Assembly: GCF_003590795.1 (NCBI RefSeq)
Contig: NZ_QYUL01000001.1
Span: 64,501-128,500 of the forward strand
Direction of reading: 5' to 3'
DNA from: Azospirillum cavernae
GTDB taxonomy: Bacteria; Pseudomonadota; Alphaproteobacteria; Azospirillales; Azospirillaceae
Length of the DNA: 64,000 nucleotides
A program made the translations under genes and the position numbers. This document shows positions 29,327-38,876 of this stretch, in pieces. The notes beneath the pieces are model-generated. The model ran no database searches, was not told the origin of the DNA, and saw only the letters and a program-made list of their open reading frames with translations. Position 1 is the first letter of the stretch, and every line of letters begins with the position of its first letter.

Positions 29327-31594
29327 ATGGGCGGGATATTCGACGGCGCCTCGTCGCGGCGTTTGCTGGCCTCTTTGCGCGACATCATGGCCGGGTCGGG
29401 AACCGGGCAGGAGCGGCTTGACAAGATCGTCTCGCTGATCGCGGCGGAGATGAAGGCCGACGTCTGTTCCTGCTACGTCATGCGCGCGGGCGAGGTGCTG
29501 GAGCTGTTCTCGACCGAGGGGCTGAACAAAACCGCCGTCCACAACACCCGCCTGCGGGTCGGCGAGGGCATCGTCGGCTACATCGCCAGCCACGCCCGCC
29601 CGGTGGCGCTCGACAACGCCCCCTCGCACCCCAGCTTCGCCTACCGCCCGGAAACCGGCGAGGATCCCTTCCTGTCGCTGGCGGGCGTGCCGATCCTGCG
29701 CGGCAGCAAGGTGCGCGGCGTGCTGGTGATCCAGCACAAGGATCGCCGGGGCTATGTCGAGGAGGAGGTCGAAACCCTCCAGACCATCGCCATGGTGGTG
29801 GCCGAGCTGGTCGCCCAAAGCGAGCTGGTCAGCCCGTCGGAGGTCTCGACCACCGGCGACCCGGTGCTGCTGCCCGCCCGCCTGTCCGGCACGGCGATGA
29901 GCGCCGGTCTGGCGATGGGGCTGGCGGTGATCCACCGCCCGCAACTGACCATCCGTCAGATGGTCGCCGAAGACGCCGAAGCGGAGCTGGAGCGCTTCAA
30001 CGCCGCGCTCATCACCATGCACAGCGCCATCGACGATCTGTTGGAGGCGGCGACGCTGGCGGGCTTGGGCGAGCCGCGCGACATTCTGGAAACCTACCGG
30101 ATGTTCGCCGAGGATCGCGGCTGGCTGTCGCGCATCCGCGAGGCGATTCGCGTCGGCCTGACGGCGGAGGCGGCGGTGCAGCAGGTGCAGAACGACACCC
30201 GCGCCCGCATGAGCCATCTGACCGATCCTTACATCCGCGAACGGCTGCTGGATCTGGAGGATCTGACCAACCGGCTGATGCAGCATCTGGCGGGCAAGAC
30301 CTCCGGCGCCGACGGCGCCACCCAGCCCGACGACATGATCCTCGTCGCCCGCTCCATGGGACCGGCGGAGCTTCTGGATTACGACCGTTCGCGCCTGCGC
30401 GGGCTGTTGCTGGAGGAGGGTACGCCGTCCAGCCATGTCTGCATCGTCGCCCGCGCGCTGAACATCCCGGTCGTCCAGGCCGCCGACGCGCTGAACCGCA
30501 TCGAGCCGCTCGACCAGCTCATCATTGACGGCGACCATGGCCAGGTCTTCATCCGGCCCGCCGAAGACATCCAGATGGCCTTCTCCGAAGCGGTGGCGTT
30601 GCAGCACCGCAAGGAGCAGATGTACGCGGAAATCCGCAACCAACCGTCGGTGACGCGCGACGGGGTGCCGATCTCCATCCAACTGAATTGCGGCCTGCTG
30701 ATCGACCTGCCGCATCTGAAGGCCAGCGGGGCGGAGGGCATCGGCCTGTACCGCACCGAAATTCCCTTCATGGTGCGCTCCTCCTACCCCGACGTGCAGG
30801 CGCAGACGGAGCTTTACGCCCGCATCATCGACGAGGCGGGCGACAAGCCGGTGATTTTCCGCACGTTGGACGTCGGCGGCGACAAGATGCTGCCCTACAT
30901 GAGCGGCGGGGCGGAGGAAAATCCGGCGCTGGGCTGGCGCGCCGTGCGCATCGGGCTGGACCATCCGTCCCTGCTGCGCCAGCAACTGCGCGCGCTGCTG
31001 CTGGCCGCCGCCGGGCGTCCGCTGTCGGTGATGTTCCCGATGATCGCCGAAGTGGCCGAATTCGACGGCGCCCGCCGCCTGCTGGATCTGGAACTCAAGC
31101 GTCTGGCCGCCCAGGGGGTGGAGGCGCCGAGCCGCCTGCGCGTCGGCACGATGATCGAGGTGCCGTCCCTGCTCTGGCAGTTGCCCGCCCTGCTGCCGAA
31201 GCTGGACTTTCTGTCGGTCGGCTCCAACGACTTGACGCAATATCTGTTCGCGGCGGATCGCGGCAACCCGCGCACCTCGACCCGCTACGACTCGCTGTCG
31301 CCGCCGATGCTGTGCGTGCTGCGGCGGTTGGTGGACGAATGCGCCAAGCACCGTGTGTCGCTGAGCCTGTGCGGCGAGATGGCCGGGCGGCCGCTTGACG
31401 CCATGGCGTTGATCGGCGTCGGTTTCCGCACCTTGTCGATGTCGCCGCCGTCGGTCGGGCCGGTCAAGACGATGCTGCGCTCGCTCGACGTCGCGGCGTT
31501 GCGGGGGTATATGTCGGGCCTGTATCTGGGCGGCGATCACAGCCTGCGCGACAAGCTGAAGAGTTTCGGCAAGGACCACGGCGTCATCTTCTGA
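29327..31594 (+). CDS. ptsP: PEP-protein phosphotransferase of the nitrogen PTS (EI-Ntr)
   Basis: A 755-residue enzyme that takes phosphate from PEP and passes it to NPr. The N-terminal GAF domain (about 15-155; YIASHARPVALDNAPSHPSF) distinguishes it from sugar-PTS enzyme I and in enterobacteria senses glutamine. The phosphohistidine domain has GTPSSHVCIVAR with the active-site His at 370. The C-terminal PEP-binding barrel has GIGLYRTEIPFM, FRTLDVGGDK and FLSVGSNDLTQYLFAADR. With ptsN at 20.6 kb it supplies two of the three PTS-Ntr proteins; NPr is not in the window. Confidence 0.97.
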   Translation: MGGIFDGASSRRLLASLRDIMAGSGTGQERLDKIVSLIAAEMKADVCSCYVMRAGEVLELFSTEGLNKTAVHNTRLRVGEGIVGYIASHARPVALDNAPSHPSFAYRPETGEDPFLSLAGVPILRGSKVRGVLVIQHKDRRGYVEEEVETLQTIAMVVAELVAQSELVSPSEVSTTGDPVLLPARLSGTAMSAGLAMGLAVIHRPQLTIRQMVAEDAEAELERFNAALITMHSAIDDLLEAATLAGLGEPRDILETYRMFAEDRGWLSRIREAIRVGLTAEAAVQQVQNDTRARMSHLTDPYIRERLLDLEDLTNRLMQHLAGKTSGADGATQPDDMILVARSMGPAELLDYDRSRLRGLLLEEGTPSSHVCIVARALNIPVVQAADALNRIEPLDQLIIDGDHGQVFIRPAEDIQMAFSEAVALQHRKEQMYAEIRNQPSVTRDGVPISIQLNCGLLIDLPHLKASGAEGIGLYRTEIPFMVRSSYPDVQAQTELYARIIDEAGDKPVIFRTLDVGGDKMLPYMSGGAEENPALGWRAVRIGLDHPSLLRQQLRALLLAAAGRPLSVMFPMIAEVAEFDGARRLLDLELKRLAAQGVEAPSRLRVGTMIEVPSLLWQLPALLPKLDFLSVGSNDLTQYLFAADRGNPRTSTRYDSLSPPMLCVLRRLVDECAKHRVSLSLCGEMAGRPLDAMALIGVGFRTLSMSPPSVGPVKTMLRSLDVAALRGYMSGLYLGGDHSLRDKLKSFGKDHGVIF

Positions 31595-31718
31595 CCCGGC
31601 TTCGGGCAGGAAGGCGGGCGACGCGCGGTCATTCCGGTTGCGCCGCAGGGGCGCCTTGTCGTACCCATTTCGCAAAGGCGTCCCATGGCGGGGCCTGAGG
31701 CGAGCAAACGGCGATTCC

Positions 31719-32918
31719 ATGGCCAAGCGCAAGGTTTTCGACAGCTTCGATTCGACCCCGACCGGCCCCACCGTGGCGCAGACGTTGCGCGAGGCGCGTG
31801 AGGCCATGGGCCATGAACTGCGCGACGTCGCGACGATGCTGCGCATCCGCTATCCTTACCTGCAAGCCATCGAGGGCGGGCAGTATCAGGATCTGCCGGG
31901 CGCGGCCTACGCCGCCGGTTTCCTGCGCTCCTACGCCGAATATCTCGGGCTGGATCCGGTGGACATCGTCGCCCGCTACAAGGCGGAGGCGGTGGGCGCG
32001 CTGCGCGAGCAGGAGCTGTATCTGCCGACCCCGGCGACGGAGGAGCGGGTGCCGGGCGGCACGCTGCTGCTGGTCACGCTGGTGCTGGCGGGCCTCGTCT
32101 ATGGCGGCTGGTATTATCTGTCGGCCACGGATCGCTCGATGGCCGATCTGGTGCCGCGCCTGCCCGACCGTCTGGTCTCGCTGCTCGACGCCTTGCCGAT
32201 GAAGAGCGGCGCGCCGCCGTCGGCGCCCGAGGCCGCGACGCCCGTCGCCCCGATCATCGCCGCCTTGCCGACCACCGCCGCCCCGACGCCGTCGGCCCTG
32301 TCGGCCCCGCTGGTGGTCAGCCCCAGCGCCAGCGCGCCCACCCCGGCGGCTCCGTCGGCGCCCGCCGCTCCGACGCCCGCTGCGGCGTCCACGGCCTCTT
32401 CCACGGCGACGCCGATCATTCTGCCGCCGCTGCCGACGACCAAGCCGACTCCGGCCCCGGTGGTCGCTGCCGTGCCGCCGACGGACGAGGATGATTCGGA
32501 AAGCTCGCCGCAGGAGCCGACTCCGCTGGCGGCGCAGACCGCTGCGGCGCAAGCGGCGGCTCAGGCCGCCGCCGCCCAGGCCGCCGCCGCCGCCGCCGCC
32601 CGCCCGGCGGATCCGACGCCCGCCAACCCCAACGCCAAAATCTATGGGATGCAGAACCAGAATCCCAAGCTGGTGTTGAAGGCGACTCAGGAAAGCTGGC
32701 TGCAAATCCGCGACGGCAGCGACATCGTGTTCACCCGCGTGCTGAAGCCGGGCGACACCTACCGCGTGCCCGACAAGGCGGGCGTGCGCATCCGCACCGG
32801 CAATGCCGGCGGGCTGGTGGTTGTCGCCGACGGGGCGGAAAGCCCGCCGCTGGGATCGGTCGGCATGGTGCTGCGCGACGTTCCCATCGACGCCCATGGC
32901 GTGGTGAAGAACCGCTGA
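31719..32918 (+). CDS. RodZ-like membrane protein with N-terminal helix-turn-helix
   Basis: A 399-residue bitopic protein. An Xre/RodZ-type helix-turn-helix (about 15-90: VAQTLREAREAMGHELRDVA, then YLQAIEGGQYQDLPGAAYAAGF) is followed by one membrane helix (GGTLLLVTLVLAGLVYGGWYY, about 113-132). A long Ala/Pro-rich periplasmic linker (about 165-300) leads to a DUF4115 beta domain at the end (SWLQIRDGSDIVFTRVLKPGD). RodZ links MreB to the cell-wall elongation machinery. The linker is longer than in E. coli RodZ, but the architecture agrees. The start at 31719 is the first ATG before the conserved part. It precedes ispG, as in many alphaproteobacteria. Confidence 0.82.
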   Translation: MAKRKVFDSFDSTPTGPTVAQTLREAREAMGHELRDVATMLRIRYPYLQAIEGGQYQDLPGAAYAAGFLRSYAEYLGLDPVDIVARYKAEAVGALREQELYLPTPATEERVPGGTLLLVTLVLAGLVYGGWYYLSATDRSMADLVPRLPDRLVSLLDALPMKSGAPPSAPEAATPVAPIIAALPTTAAPTPSALSAPLVVSPSASAPTPAAPSAPAAPTPAAASTASSTATPIILPPLPTTKPTPAPVVAAVPPTDEDDSESSPQEPTPLAAQTAAAQAAAQAAAAQAAAAAAARPADPTPANPNAKIYGMQNQNPKLVLKATQESWLQIRDGSDIVFTRVLKPGDTYRVPDKAGVRIRTGNAGGLVVVADGAESPPLGSVGMVLRDVPIDAHGVVKNR

Positions 32919-32995
32919 GGCTCGCGCCGCCCGCTTGAAACCGTCGCGCCAGGCCGTATGTCTGGCGTGACGCCGTTTGTCCTGAGGTTCCCGCC

Positions 32996-34117
32996 ATGAC
33001 CGTTCGCGCCTATCGTCAGATCATCCGCCGCAAGTCCCGTCAGATCCGGGTGGGCAATGTGTTGGTCGGCGGCGACGCGCCGATTTCGGTCCAGACCATG
33101 ACCAACACGCCGACCACCGACGTCAAGGCGACGGTCGAGCAGATCCAGGCGGCGGAACGGGTGGGGGTGGACATCGTCCGCGTGTCCTGCCCCGACCGCG
33201 AATCGTCGCTGGCGCTCAAAGACATCGTCCGCCAAGTGTCGGTCCCGGTCGTCGCCGACATTCATTTCCACTACAAGCGCGCCATCGAGGCGGCGGAGAG
33301 CGGGGCGGCCTGCCTGCGCATCAACCCCGGCAACATCGGCTCGGCGGAACGGGTGCGCGAGGTGGTGAAGGCCGCCAAGGATCACGGCTGTTCGATGCGC
33401 ATCGGCGTCAACGCCGGGTCGCTGGAGCAGGATTTGCTGGAAAAATACGGCGAACCCTGCCCGGAGGCGATGGTCGAAAGCGCGCTGAACCACGCGAGGA
33501 TCCTGGAAGACAATGATTTCCGCGAGTTCAAGATTTCGGTGAAGGCGTCGGACGCTTTTCTGGCCGTCGCCGCCTATCAGGGCTTGGCCGAGGCCTGCGA
33601 TTATCCCCTGCACATCGGCATCACCGAGGCGGGGGGGCTGCGGGCTGGAACGGTGAAATCGTCCATCGGCCTTGGCATGCTGCTGTGGTCGGGCATCGGC
33701 GACACGCTGCGTGTCTCCCTGTCCGCCGATCCGGCGGAAGAGGTCCAGGTCGGCTATGAAATGCTGAAGTCGCTGGGCCTGCGGCGGCGCGGCGTGACGG
33801 TGATTTCCTGCCCAAGCTGCGCCCGCCAGAATTTCAACGTCATCAAGACGGTGGAGCTTCTGGAAACCCGTCTGGCCCACATCACCACGCCCTTGACCCT
33901 GTCGGTGATCGGCTGCGTGGTGAACGGCCCCGGCGAAGCGCGGGAAACCGACATCGGCCTGACCGGCGGCGGCAACAACACCCACCAAATCTACCTGTCC
34001 GGCATCACCGACCACCGCCTGAAAGACCAGGACATCGTCGAGCATCTCGTCGGCTTGGTCGAGAAAAAGGCGGCGGAGATTGAGGCGGCTGAGAAGGTGG
34101 CTGCGGTGGCGGAGTGA
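32996..34117 (+). CDS. ispG: 4-hydroxy-3-methylbut-2-enyl-diphosphate synthase
   Basis: A 373-residue [4Fe-4S] enzyme of the non-mevalonate isoprenoid pathway that converts MEcPP to HMBPP. The N-terminal TIM barrel opens with [20 protein letters not shown] and includes [18 protein letters not shown]. The cluster ligands are in [11 protein letters not shown] and [12 protein letters not shown]. The length agrees with the bacterial two-domain form. An inverted repeat follows immediately after its stop. Confidence 0.97.
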   Translation: MTVRAYRQIIRRKSRQIRVGNVLVGGDAPISVQTMTNTPTTDVKATVEQIQAAERVGVDIVRVSCPDRESSLALKDIVRQVSVPVVADIHFHYKRAIEAAESGAACLRINPGNIGSAERVREVVKAAKDHGCSMRIGVNAGSLEQDLLEKYGEPCPEAMVESALNHARILEDNDFREFKISVKASDAFLAVAAYQGLAEACDYPLHIGITEAGGLRAGTVKSSIGLGMLLWSGIGDTLRVSLSADPAEEVQVGYEMLKSLGLRRRGVTVISCPSCARQNFNVIKTVELLETRLAHITTPLTLSVIGCVVNGPGEARETDIGLTGGGNNTHQIYLSGITDHRLKDQDIVEHLVGLVEKKAAEIEAAEKVAAVAE

Positions 34118-34124
34118 GTTTTTG

Positions 34125-34260
34125 ACACCGATGAACACAGATAAACACAGATGAAAGACACAGACAGAAAATTTTGATGATCGTGTGAGCGTCGCGGCTC
34201 CGAATCGACCGCAGACAACCATGATAGAAAAAATCTGTGTTTATCTGTGTTCATCGGTGT
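34125..34260. repeat. Inverted repeat of the ACACAGAT family
   Basis: Two perfect 28-bp arms, 34125-34152 (starting ACACCGATGAACACAG) and 34233-34260 (its exact complement), are separated by 80 bases of ordinary sequence. Each arm contains two ACACAGAT-type units. The same 28 bases occur in a second inverted pair at 46416-46499, where the arms face the other way. It fills most of the 203-base gap between ispG and hemA. Confidence 0.9.
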
Positions 34261-34320
34261 CTCAAATAACTTCTCACATCAAGCGCCCCCGCAACCGGCA
34301 GGAACGAAACGACCCCCGGC

Positions 34321-35667
34321 GTGACCACCGCATCCTATCTTGTCATCGGCGCCAGCCATCGGACCTGTTCCGGGGTGATCCGTGATCGCCTTGCGACCGA
34401 TGACGCGGAGGTTCCGGGCGTGCTGGAGCGGTTGCGCGCCGTCGGGGTGACGCAAGCGCTGTGGTTGAGCACCTGCGACCGGGTGGAGGTTCAGGCCGTC
34501 CACCCCCGCCCGAACGAGGCCGCGCTCGCCATCGCGGCGGTGATGGCGGAGCGGGTCGGCATGGCGACCGCCGATTTCTCCGACCAGCTTTACACCCGCG
34601 CCGGGCCGGACGCGATCCGCCACCTGTTCGCGGTCGCCTGCTCCCTGGACAGCCAGATCATCGGCGAGCCGCACATCCTGGGCCAGCTCAAGGCCGCCCA
34701 TCGCGGCGCGGCGACGCTGGGTCTGACCGGGCCGGAGCTGGAGGCGGTGTTGCAAGCCGCCTACGCCGCCGCCAAGCGGGTGCGCAGCGAAACCCCGATC
34801 GCCGAGGGGGCGACCTCGCTCGCCGCCGCCGCCATCCAGGTGGCGCGCGACCTGCACGGCGATCTGAAGCGCTGTTCGGCCCTGCTGATCGGGCTGGGCG
34901 ACATGGGAACGCTGGTGCTGGATGGCTTGCGCGAGGCGGGTTTGCCGCGTCTGACCATCGCCGCGCCGGTGGATCGCCGGGCGGAAGCGGCGGCGCGGCG
35001 GCTGTCGGGCCATTTCGCGCCTTGGGCCGATCTCGATTCCGCGCTGGCCGGGGCCGATATCGTCGTGACCGCGACCGGGTTGGGGCGCTATATCCTGTCC
35101 ACGGCGATGATGGAGGCGGCGTTGAAGCGCCGCCGCCGCCGCCCGATCTTCGTGGTGGACGCGGCGATTCCGTCGGACGTCGATCCGGCGGTGGCCGGGA
35201 TGGATGGCGCCTTCGTCTATGATCTGGCCGATCTGGAGCGGGTGGCGCTGCAAGGCCGGGTGGGGCGGGAGGCGGCGACGCAAGCCGCCTGGAGCATCGT
35301 GGACGAGGCGGTGGCCGCCTTTGCCCGCGACCGTGCCGAACGCGCCGCCGTGCCCGCCGTGGCGGCGCTGCGGGCGCATTTCGAGCGGGAGCGGCGGCGT
35401 CTGCTGGCCGATCACAGCGGGCTGGACGCCGGGTCGGCCACCCGGCTGCTGGTCAACCGGCTGCTGCACCACCCGTCGGAGGCGTTGCGGGAGATGGCGG
35501 CGGATCAGGACGGGGTGGGGTTGGCCGAGCGGGCGGCGGCGGAACGGCTGCTGTTCCGGTTGTTCCGTCTGGACGGAACGGCGGCGGAAGAGCGGGCCGC
35601 TGATGAACGGGCCGCTGATGAACGGGATGAGGACGAGCGACGTGAATCTGGACGACACCTTCAATAA
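34321..35667 (+). CDS. hemA: Glutamyl-tRNA reductase
   Basis: A 448-residue NADPH enzyme that reduces glutamyl-tRNA to glutamate-1-semialdehyde for haem synthesis. The catalytic Cys is in [13 protein letters not shown], after the N-terminal ASHRT motif. The NADPH domain has [21 protein letters not shown] and the helical dimerisation domain is at the C-terminus. This C5 route is unusual for alphaproteobacteria that use ALA synthase, though it is known in some Rhodospirillales. The start is GTG at 34321. Its last 26 bases overlap the prfA start, so the two are coupled. Confidence 0.95.
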   Translation: MTTASYLVIGASHRTCSGVIRDRLATDDAEVPGVLERLRAVGVTQALWLSTCDRVEVQAVHPRPNEAALAIAAVMAERVGMATADFSDQLYTRAGPDAIRHLFAVACSLDSQIIGEPHILGQLKAAHRGAATLGLTGPELEAVLQAAYAAAKRVRSETPIAEGATSLAAAAIQVARDLHGDLKRCSALLIGLGDMGTLVLDGLREAGLPRLTIAAPVDRRAEAAARRLSGHFAPWADLDSALAGADIVVTATGLGRYILSTAMMEAALKRRRRRPIFVVDAAIPSDVDPAVAGMDGAFVYDLADLERVALQGRVGREAATQAAWSIVDEAVAAFARDRAERAAVPAVAALRAHFERERRRLLADHSGLDAGSATRLLVNRLLHHPSEALREMAADQDGVGLAERAAAERLLFRLFRLDGTAAEERAADERAADERDEDERRESGRHLQ

Positions 35668-36715
35668 GGTCGTGGCGCGCCACGACGAGTTGCGCGACGC
35701 GCTCGCCGCCGGTCTGGCGGATTCGGGCGAATTCGCCCGGCTGTCCAAGGAATACGCCGACCTGACCCCCATCGCCGAAGCCATCGGCGAGCTGAAAAAG
35801 GCCAAGGCCGAGGCCATCGATCTGGCGCAAATGATCGCCGATCCCGACGGCGATCCCGAAATGAAGGCGATGGCGGAGGAGGAATTCCGCGATCTGTCCA
35901 AGCGCATCCCGGATTTCGAGCGGCGGGTCCAAGTCTCCCTGCTGCCCAAGGACGAGGCGGACGAGAAGAACGCCATCCTGGAGGTGCGCGCCGGAACCGG
36001 CGGCGACGAGGCCGGGCTGTTCGCCGCCGAACTGTTCGAGATGTACCGCCGTTACGCCGGCCTGCGCGGCTGGCGGTTCGAGGCGATGGACGTCAGCGAA
36101 ACCGCCGTCGGTGGCTACAAGGAGGCCACGGCCAACATCACCGGGCGCAACGTGTTCGCCCGGCTGAAGTTTGAATCCGGCGTCCACCGCGTGCAGCGGG
36201 TTCCGGCGACCGAGGCGCAGGGCCGCATCCACACCTCCGCCGCCACCGTCGCCGTTCTGCCGGAAGCCGAAGAGGTGGACATCCACATCGACGACAAGGA
36301 TCTGCGGATCGACGTCTTCCGCTCCTCCGGCCCCGGCGGCCAGTCGGTCAACACCACCGACAGCGCCGTGCGCATCACCCATCTGCCGACCGGGCTGGTG
36401 GTGATCCAGCAGGATGAAAAATCCCAGCACAAGAACAAGGCCAAGGCGCTGAAGGTGCTACGCGCCCGGTTGTACGACCGTGAACGCGCCGAAAAGGACG
36501 CGGTTCGCGCCGCTGACCGCAAGAATCAGGTGGGCAGCGGCGACCGTTCCGAACGCATCCGCACCTACAATTTCCCGCAAGGCCGCGTCACCGACCACCG
36601 CATCAACCTGACGCTCTACAAGATCGACAAAATGATGTCGGGCGAGGCGCTCGACGAGTTTGTCGACGCCCTGGTGTCGGAGGACGAAGCCGCCCGGCTG
36701 GCCGAAATGGGGTGA
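35642..36715 (+). CDS. prfA: Peptide chain release factor 1
   Basis: A 357-residue factor that terminates translation at UAA and UAG. The GGQ loop is [20 protein letters not shown]; the Gln is the target of PrmC, encoded just downstream. The stretch [15 protein letters not shown] is also typical, and the normal PxT recognition region is present upstream. I chose the GTG at 35642 ([11 protein letters not shown]) because TGAGGA lies about 9 bases upstream and this gives the family's usual length; ATG 35627 or 35618 would add 5-8 residues. It overlaps hemA by 26 bases. Confidence 0.95.
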   Translation: MNLDDTFNKVVARHDELRDALAAGLADSGEFARLSKEYADLTPIAEAIGELKKAKAEAIDLAQMIADPDGDPEMKAMAEEEFRDLSKRIPDFERRVQVSLLPKDEADEKNAILEVRAGTGGDEAGLFAAELFEMYRRYAGLRGWRFEAMDVSETAVGGYKEATANITGRNVFARLKFESGVHRVQRVPATEAQGRIHTSAATVAVLPEAEEVDIHIDDKDLRIDVFRSSGPGGQSVNTTDSAVRITHLPTGLVVIQQDEKSQHKNKAKALKVLRARLYDRERAEKDAVRAADRKNQVGSGDRSERIRTYNFPQGRVTDHRINLTLYKIDKMMSGEALDEFVDALVSEDEAARLAEMG

Positions 36716-36734
36716 GAGTGGCGGAGCGCTTCCG

Positions 36735-37121
36735 CTATTCTTCTCCCTCCCCCGCCGAAGGCGGGGGAGGGTCGGGGAGGGGGCCGAGGGCTTCCCAAAT
36801 CATGCGCGTCACACCCTCTGAATGACGCAGCGCATCGTTGTTCCAGAAGCGCAAAATACGCCAACCTTGCGCCTTCAGCCGTTCGTCGCGCCGCGCGTCA
36901 TGCGTGGAGTCCGCATGCTGGCCGCCATCCGCTTCAACGATCAGGCGGGCTTCGACGCAGGCGAAATCGGCGATGTAGGGAGGAATGGCGTGCTGCCGTC
37001 GGAAGTACCAGCCGCCCAACTGCCGACGCCGCAGGAGGCTCCAGAGCTTGCGCTCCGCGTCGGTCGGAATGTGACGCATGCCACGGGCTTGTGTCTTTGT
37101 TGATTTGGGAATGCGCGGCAT
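36735..37121 (-). CDS. DUF559 (Vsr-like) endonuclease-domain protein
   Basis: A 128-residue protein of the DUF559 family, which shares the PD-(D/E)xK-type fold of Vsr mismatch endonucleases. Visible are TDAERKLWSLLRRRQL, the core FRRQHAIPPYIADFACVEARLIVEADGGQH (read in two parts: FRRQHAIPPYIADFACVEAR and LIVEADGGQH) with candidate catalytic Asp/Glu, and GWRILRFWNNDAL. Its last 15 residues (PDPPPPSAGEGEE) are encoded by a dispersed palindromic repeat that continues past the stop. A matching inverted copy of the repeat lies 16 bases upstream of its start. It is inserted antisense between prfA and prmC, which are usually adjacent. A natural target is unknown. Confidence 0.85.
   Translation of the reverse strand: MPRIPKSTKTQARGMRHIPTDAERKLWSLLRRRQLGGWYFRRQHAIPPYIADFACVEARLIVEADGGQHADSTHDARRDERLKAQGWRILRFWNNDALRHSEGVTRMIWEALGPLPDPPPPSAGEGEE
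36738..36784. repeat. REP-like palindrome covering the 3' end of the DUF559 gene
   Basis: CCCTCCCCCGCCGAAGGCGGGGGAGGG with the tail TCGGGGAGGGGGC belongs to the same family as the repeats at 9.6, 37.1 and 55.2 kb (only parts quoted: CCCTCCCCCGCC, GGCGGGGGAGGG). It is inverted relative to the copy at 37137-37177, so the two bracket the DUF559 gene. Confidence 0.8.
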
Positions 37122-37136
37122 GGTCGATGTGCGGTT

Positions 37137-37177
37137 GCCCCCTCCCTAACCCTCCCCCGCTTCGCGGGAGAGGGGAT
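37137..37177. repeat. REP-like palindrome upstream of the DUF559 gene
   Basis: The 41-base unit starts GCCCCCTCCCTAACCCTC, has the hairpin CCCGCTTCGCGGG and ends GAGGGGAT. It is base-for-base identical to 55181-55221, 18 kb away. It lies in the divergent gap between DUF559 and prmC. Confidence 0.85.
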
Positions 37178-37234
37178 AGTCCTCGAGTTGTGTTCGATGT
37201 TTCGCTCGGGAAAATGTGAGGAAAGATTTCGGAA

Positions 37235-38098
37235 ATGACAACCCTCAACACCCTGCGGCGCCATGCCGAATCCCGTTTGCGCGAGGCGGGCGTCGACACG
37301 CCGGAGTTGGACGTCCGCTATCTGCTGGAAGACGCCCTTGGCCTCACCCGCATGGATTTCATTGCGAAATCGGAACAAATGATCTCCGAAACGGACGCCG
37401 CCCGCGCGCTGGCGTTGATCGAGCGGCGGGCGGCGCGGGAGCCGGTGGGGCGGATCCTGGGCCATCGGGAGTTCTGGACCCTGGATCTGGCGCTGAACCC
37501 CGACACGCTGGAACCCCGCCCCGACACCGAAACGGTGGTGGACGCGGCGCTCGCCGCGATTCCAGACAAAAAAGCGGCTCTCGACCTGATTGATCTCGGG
37601 ACCGGAACGGGCTGCATCCTGTTGGCGCTGCTCGCCGAGCTGCCCAACGCGCGCGGTCTGGGCGTCGATCTCAGCCCCTTGGCGGTGGAGGCGGCGGCCG
37701 GCAACGCCCGGCGCAACGGGCTGGAGGCGCGCGCGCGCTTCCAAACCGGCGATTGGGCGCATGGAATCAAGGATCGTTTCGACATCGTTGTCTCAAACCC
37801 GCCCTACATCCCCAGCGCCGACATCGCCACGCTGGCCCCGGAGGTGCGCGAGCATGACCCGCTGCGCGCGCTGGATGGCGGGCCGGATGGGCTGGCCCCC
37901 TACCGCGTCATCACCGCCCAGCTTCCGGGGCTGCTGACGCCCGGCGGGCTGGTCGTTTTCGAGGTCGGGCAGGGGCAGGCGGCCGACGTGGCGGCGCTGC
38001 TCGACGGGCAGGGCTTCGTTGAAACCACGCTGTTGCGCGATCTGGGCGGGGTCGAGCGCTGCGTCCGGGCGCGAAACGCTCGGCCATCCGGCCATTAG
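37235..38098 (+). CDS. prmC: Release factor glutamine methyltransferase
   Basis: A 287-residue SAM enzyme that methylates the GGQ glutamine of RF1/RF2. The helical N-terminal domain (1-75) includes LREAGVDTPELDVRYLLEDA. The catalytic domain has LDLIDLGTGTGCILLALLAE (SAM site) and the VSNPPYIPSADI motif that holds the target glutamine. It is separated from its substrate gene prfA only by the inserted DUF559 gene and its repeats. The ATG at 37235 gives the standard length. Confidence 0.96.
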   Translation: MTTLNTLRRHAESRLREAGVDTPELDVRYLLEDALGLTRMDFIAKSEQMISETDAARALALIERRAAREPVGRILGHREFWTLDLALNPDTLEPRPDTETVVDAALAAIPDKKAALDLIDLGTGTGCILLALLAELPNARGLGVDLSPLAVEAAAGNARRNGLEARARFQTGDWAHGIKDRFDIVVSNPPYIPSADIATLAPEVREHDPLRALDGGPDGLAPYRVITAQLPGLLTPGGLVVFEVGQGQAADVAALLDGQGFVETTLLRDLGGVERCVRARNARPSGH

Positions 38099-38371
38099 CC
38101 AAAAAAAGGGTTGGATTGCCGGGCTGTGGCGGATACTGTGCGGTGTACGACCGTGATCGTGGTGTGTGCGGACTTTTGTGTCTCGGATTGGTTGAAGTGC
38201 CGAGCGTCGCCCGCAAAAGGCGACCGCATCCACCGTTGGCGTGTCGTTTGATCCCCGTGACCCATCCGTGGACTGTCCATGGCGGGCTTGGCGGCCGGGC
38301 CGAACAGGCCGAATGAGCCGCTGGAGCGTTCCGGGGAATGCGCTTCTCTTGTATGGGGCCTTAAGAGCCGA

Positions 38372-38830
38372 ATGAGACAGGGACCGAACTCCAGGCGTTC
38401 GCGTGGCCGTGGCAACAATGGCCCCGGTGGCGGCGGTGGTGGCGGCGGCGGAAACGGTGGTGGTGGCGGCGGAAACGCCGGACGCCGCCAGAACGTGCCG
38501 TTGCGTCACCAGAACTTCGACAGCAACGGGCCGGACGTGCGCATTCGCGGCAACGCGTGGCAAGTGAACGAGAAGTATCAGACGCTGGCGCGCGACGCGA
38601 TGACCTCCGGCGACCGGGTGCAGGCTGAAAACTATCTTCAGCACGCGGAGCATTACCTCCGCATCATCAACCAGATCCAGGAATCGGAAAATCGCCAACG
38701 CGGCGGCGCTCCGGCGCCGGGCCACGCTCAGCAGCAAACCGGCCCGTTGACGTCGATGGACGACGACGAGGACGAGCAGGGCGACGAGGAATCCGGCAAC
38801 GCCGAAGAGCGCGCGACGGTCAACGCCTGA
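38372..38830 (+). CDS. DUF4167 domain protein, Gly-rich N-terminus
   Basis: A 152-residue protein. MRQGPNSRRSRGRGNN opens a basic, extremely Gly-rich segment (about 18-38), followed by the DUF4167 core (about 45-100: SNGPDVRIRGNAWQVNEKYQ, DAMTSGDRVQAENYLQHAEH), which is conserved next to prmC throughout alphaproteobacteria. The tail is very acidic (DDDEDEQGDEE). The RG-rich start suggests RNA binding, but no function is established. The ATG at 38372 is chosen because the family starts MRQG; the open frame begins at 38279. The 273-base gap after prmC shows nothing recognisable. Confidence 0.88.
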   Translation: MRQGPNSRRSRGRGNNGPGGGGGGGGGNGGGGGGNAGRRQNVPLRHQNFDSNGPDVRIRGNAWQVNEKYQTLARDAMTSGDRVQAENYLQHAEHYLRIINQIQESENRQRGGAPAPGHAQQQTGPLTSMDDDEDEQGDEESGNAEERATVNA

Positions 38831-38834
38831 CCGC

Positions 38835-38856
38835 CGCGCCCGTTCTGGCGCGTTTT
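38835..38856 (+). terminator. Short hairpin with T4 after the DUF4167 gene
   Basis: CGCGCC-CGTTCT-GGCGCG is followed by TTTT, 4 bases after the stop and between convergent genes. The stem is only 6 bp. Confidence 0.45.
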
Positions 38857-38876
38857 GTCCGGCTTAGTCGGCGGTC

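Noticed and set aside
28070..31846. A 1258-residue minus-strand frame across the ptsP region
   Set aside because: It lies antisense to two convincing genes (the nitronate monooxygenase-like gene and ptsP) and its translation is His/Gln/Arg-rich shadow sequence.
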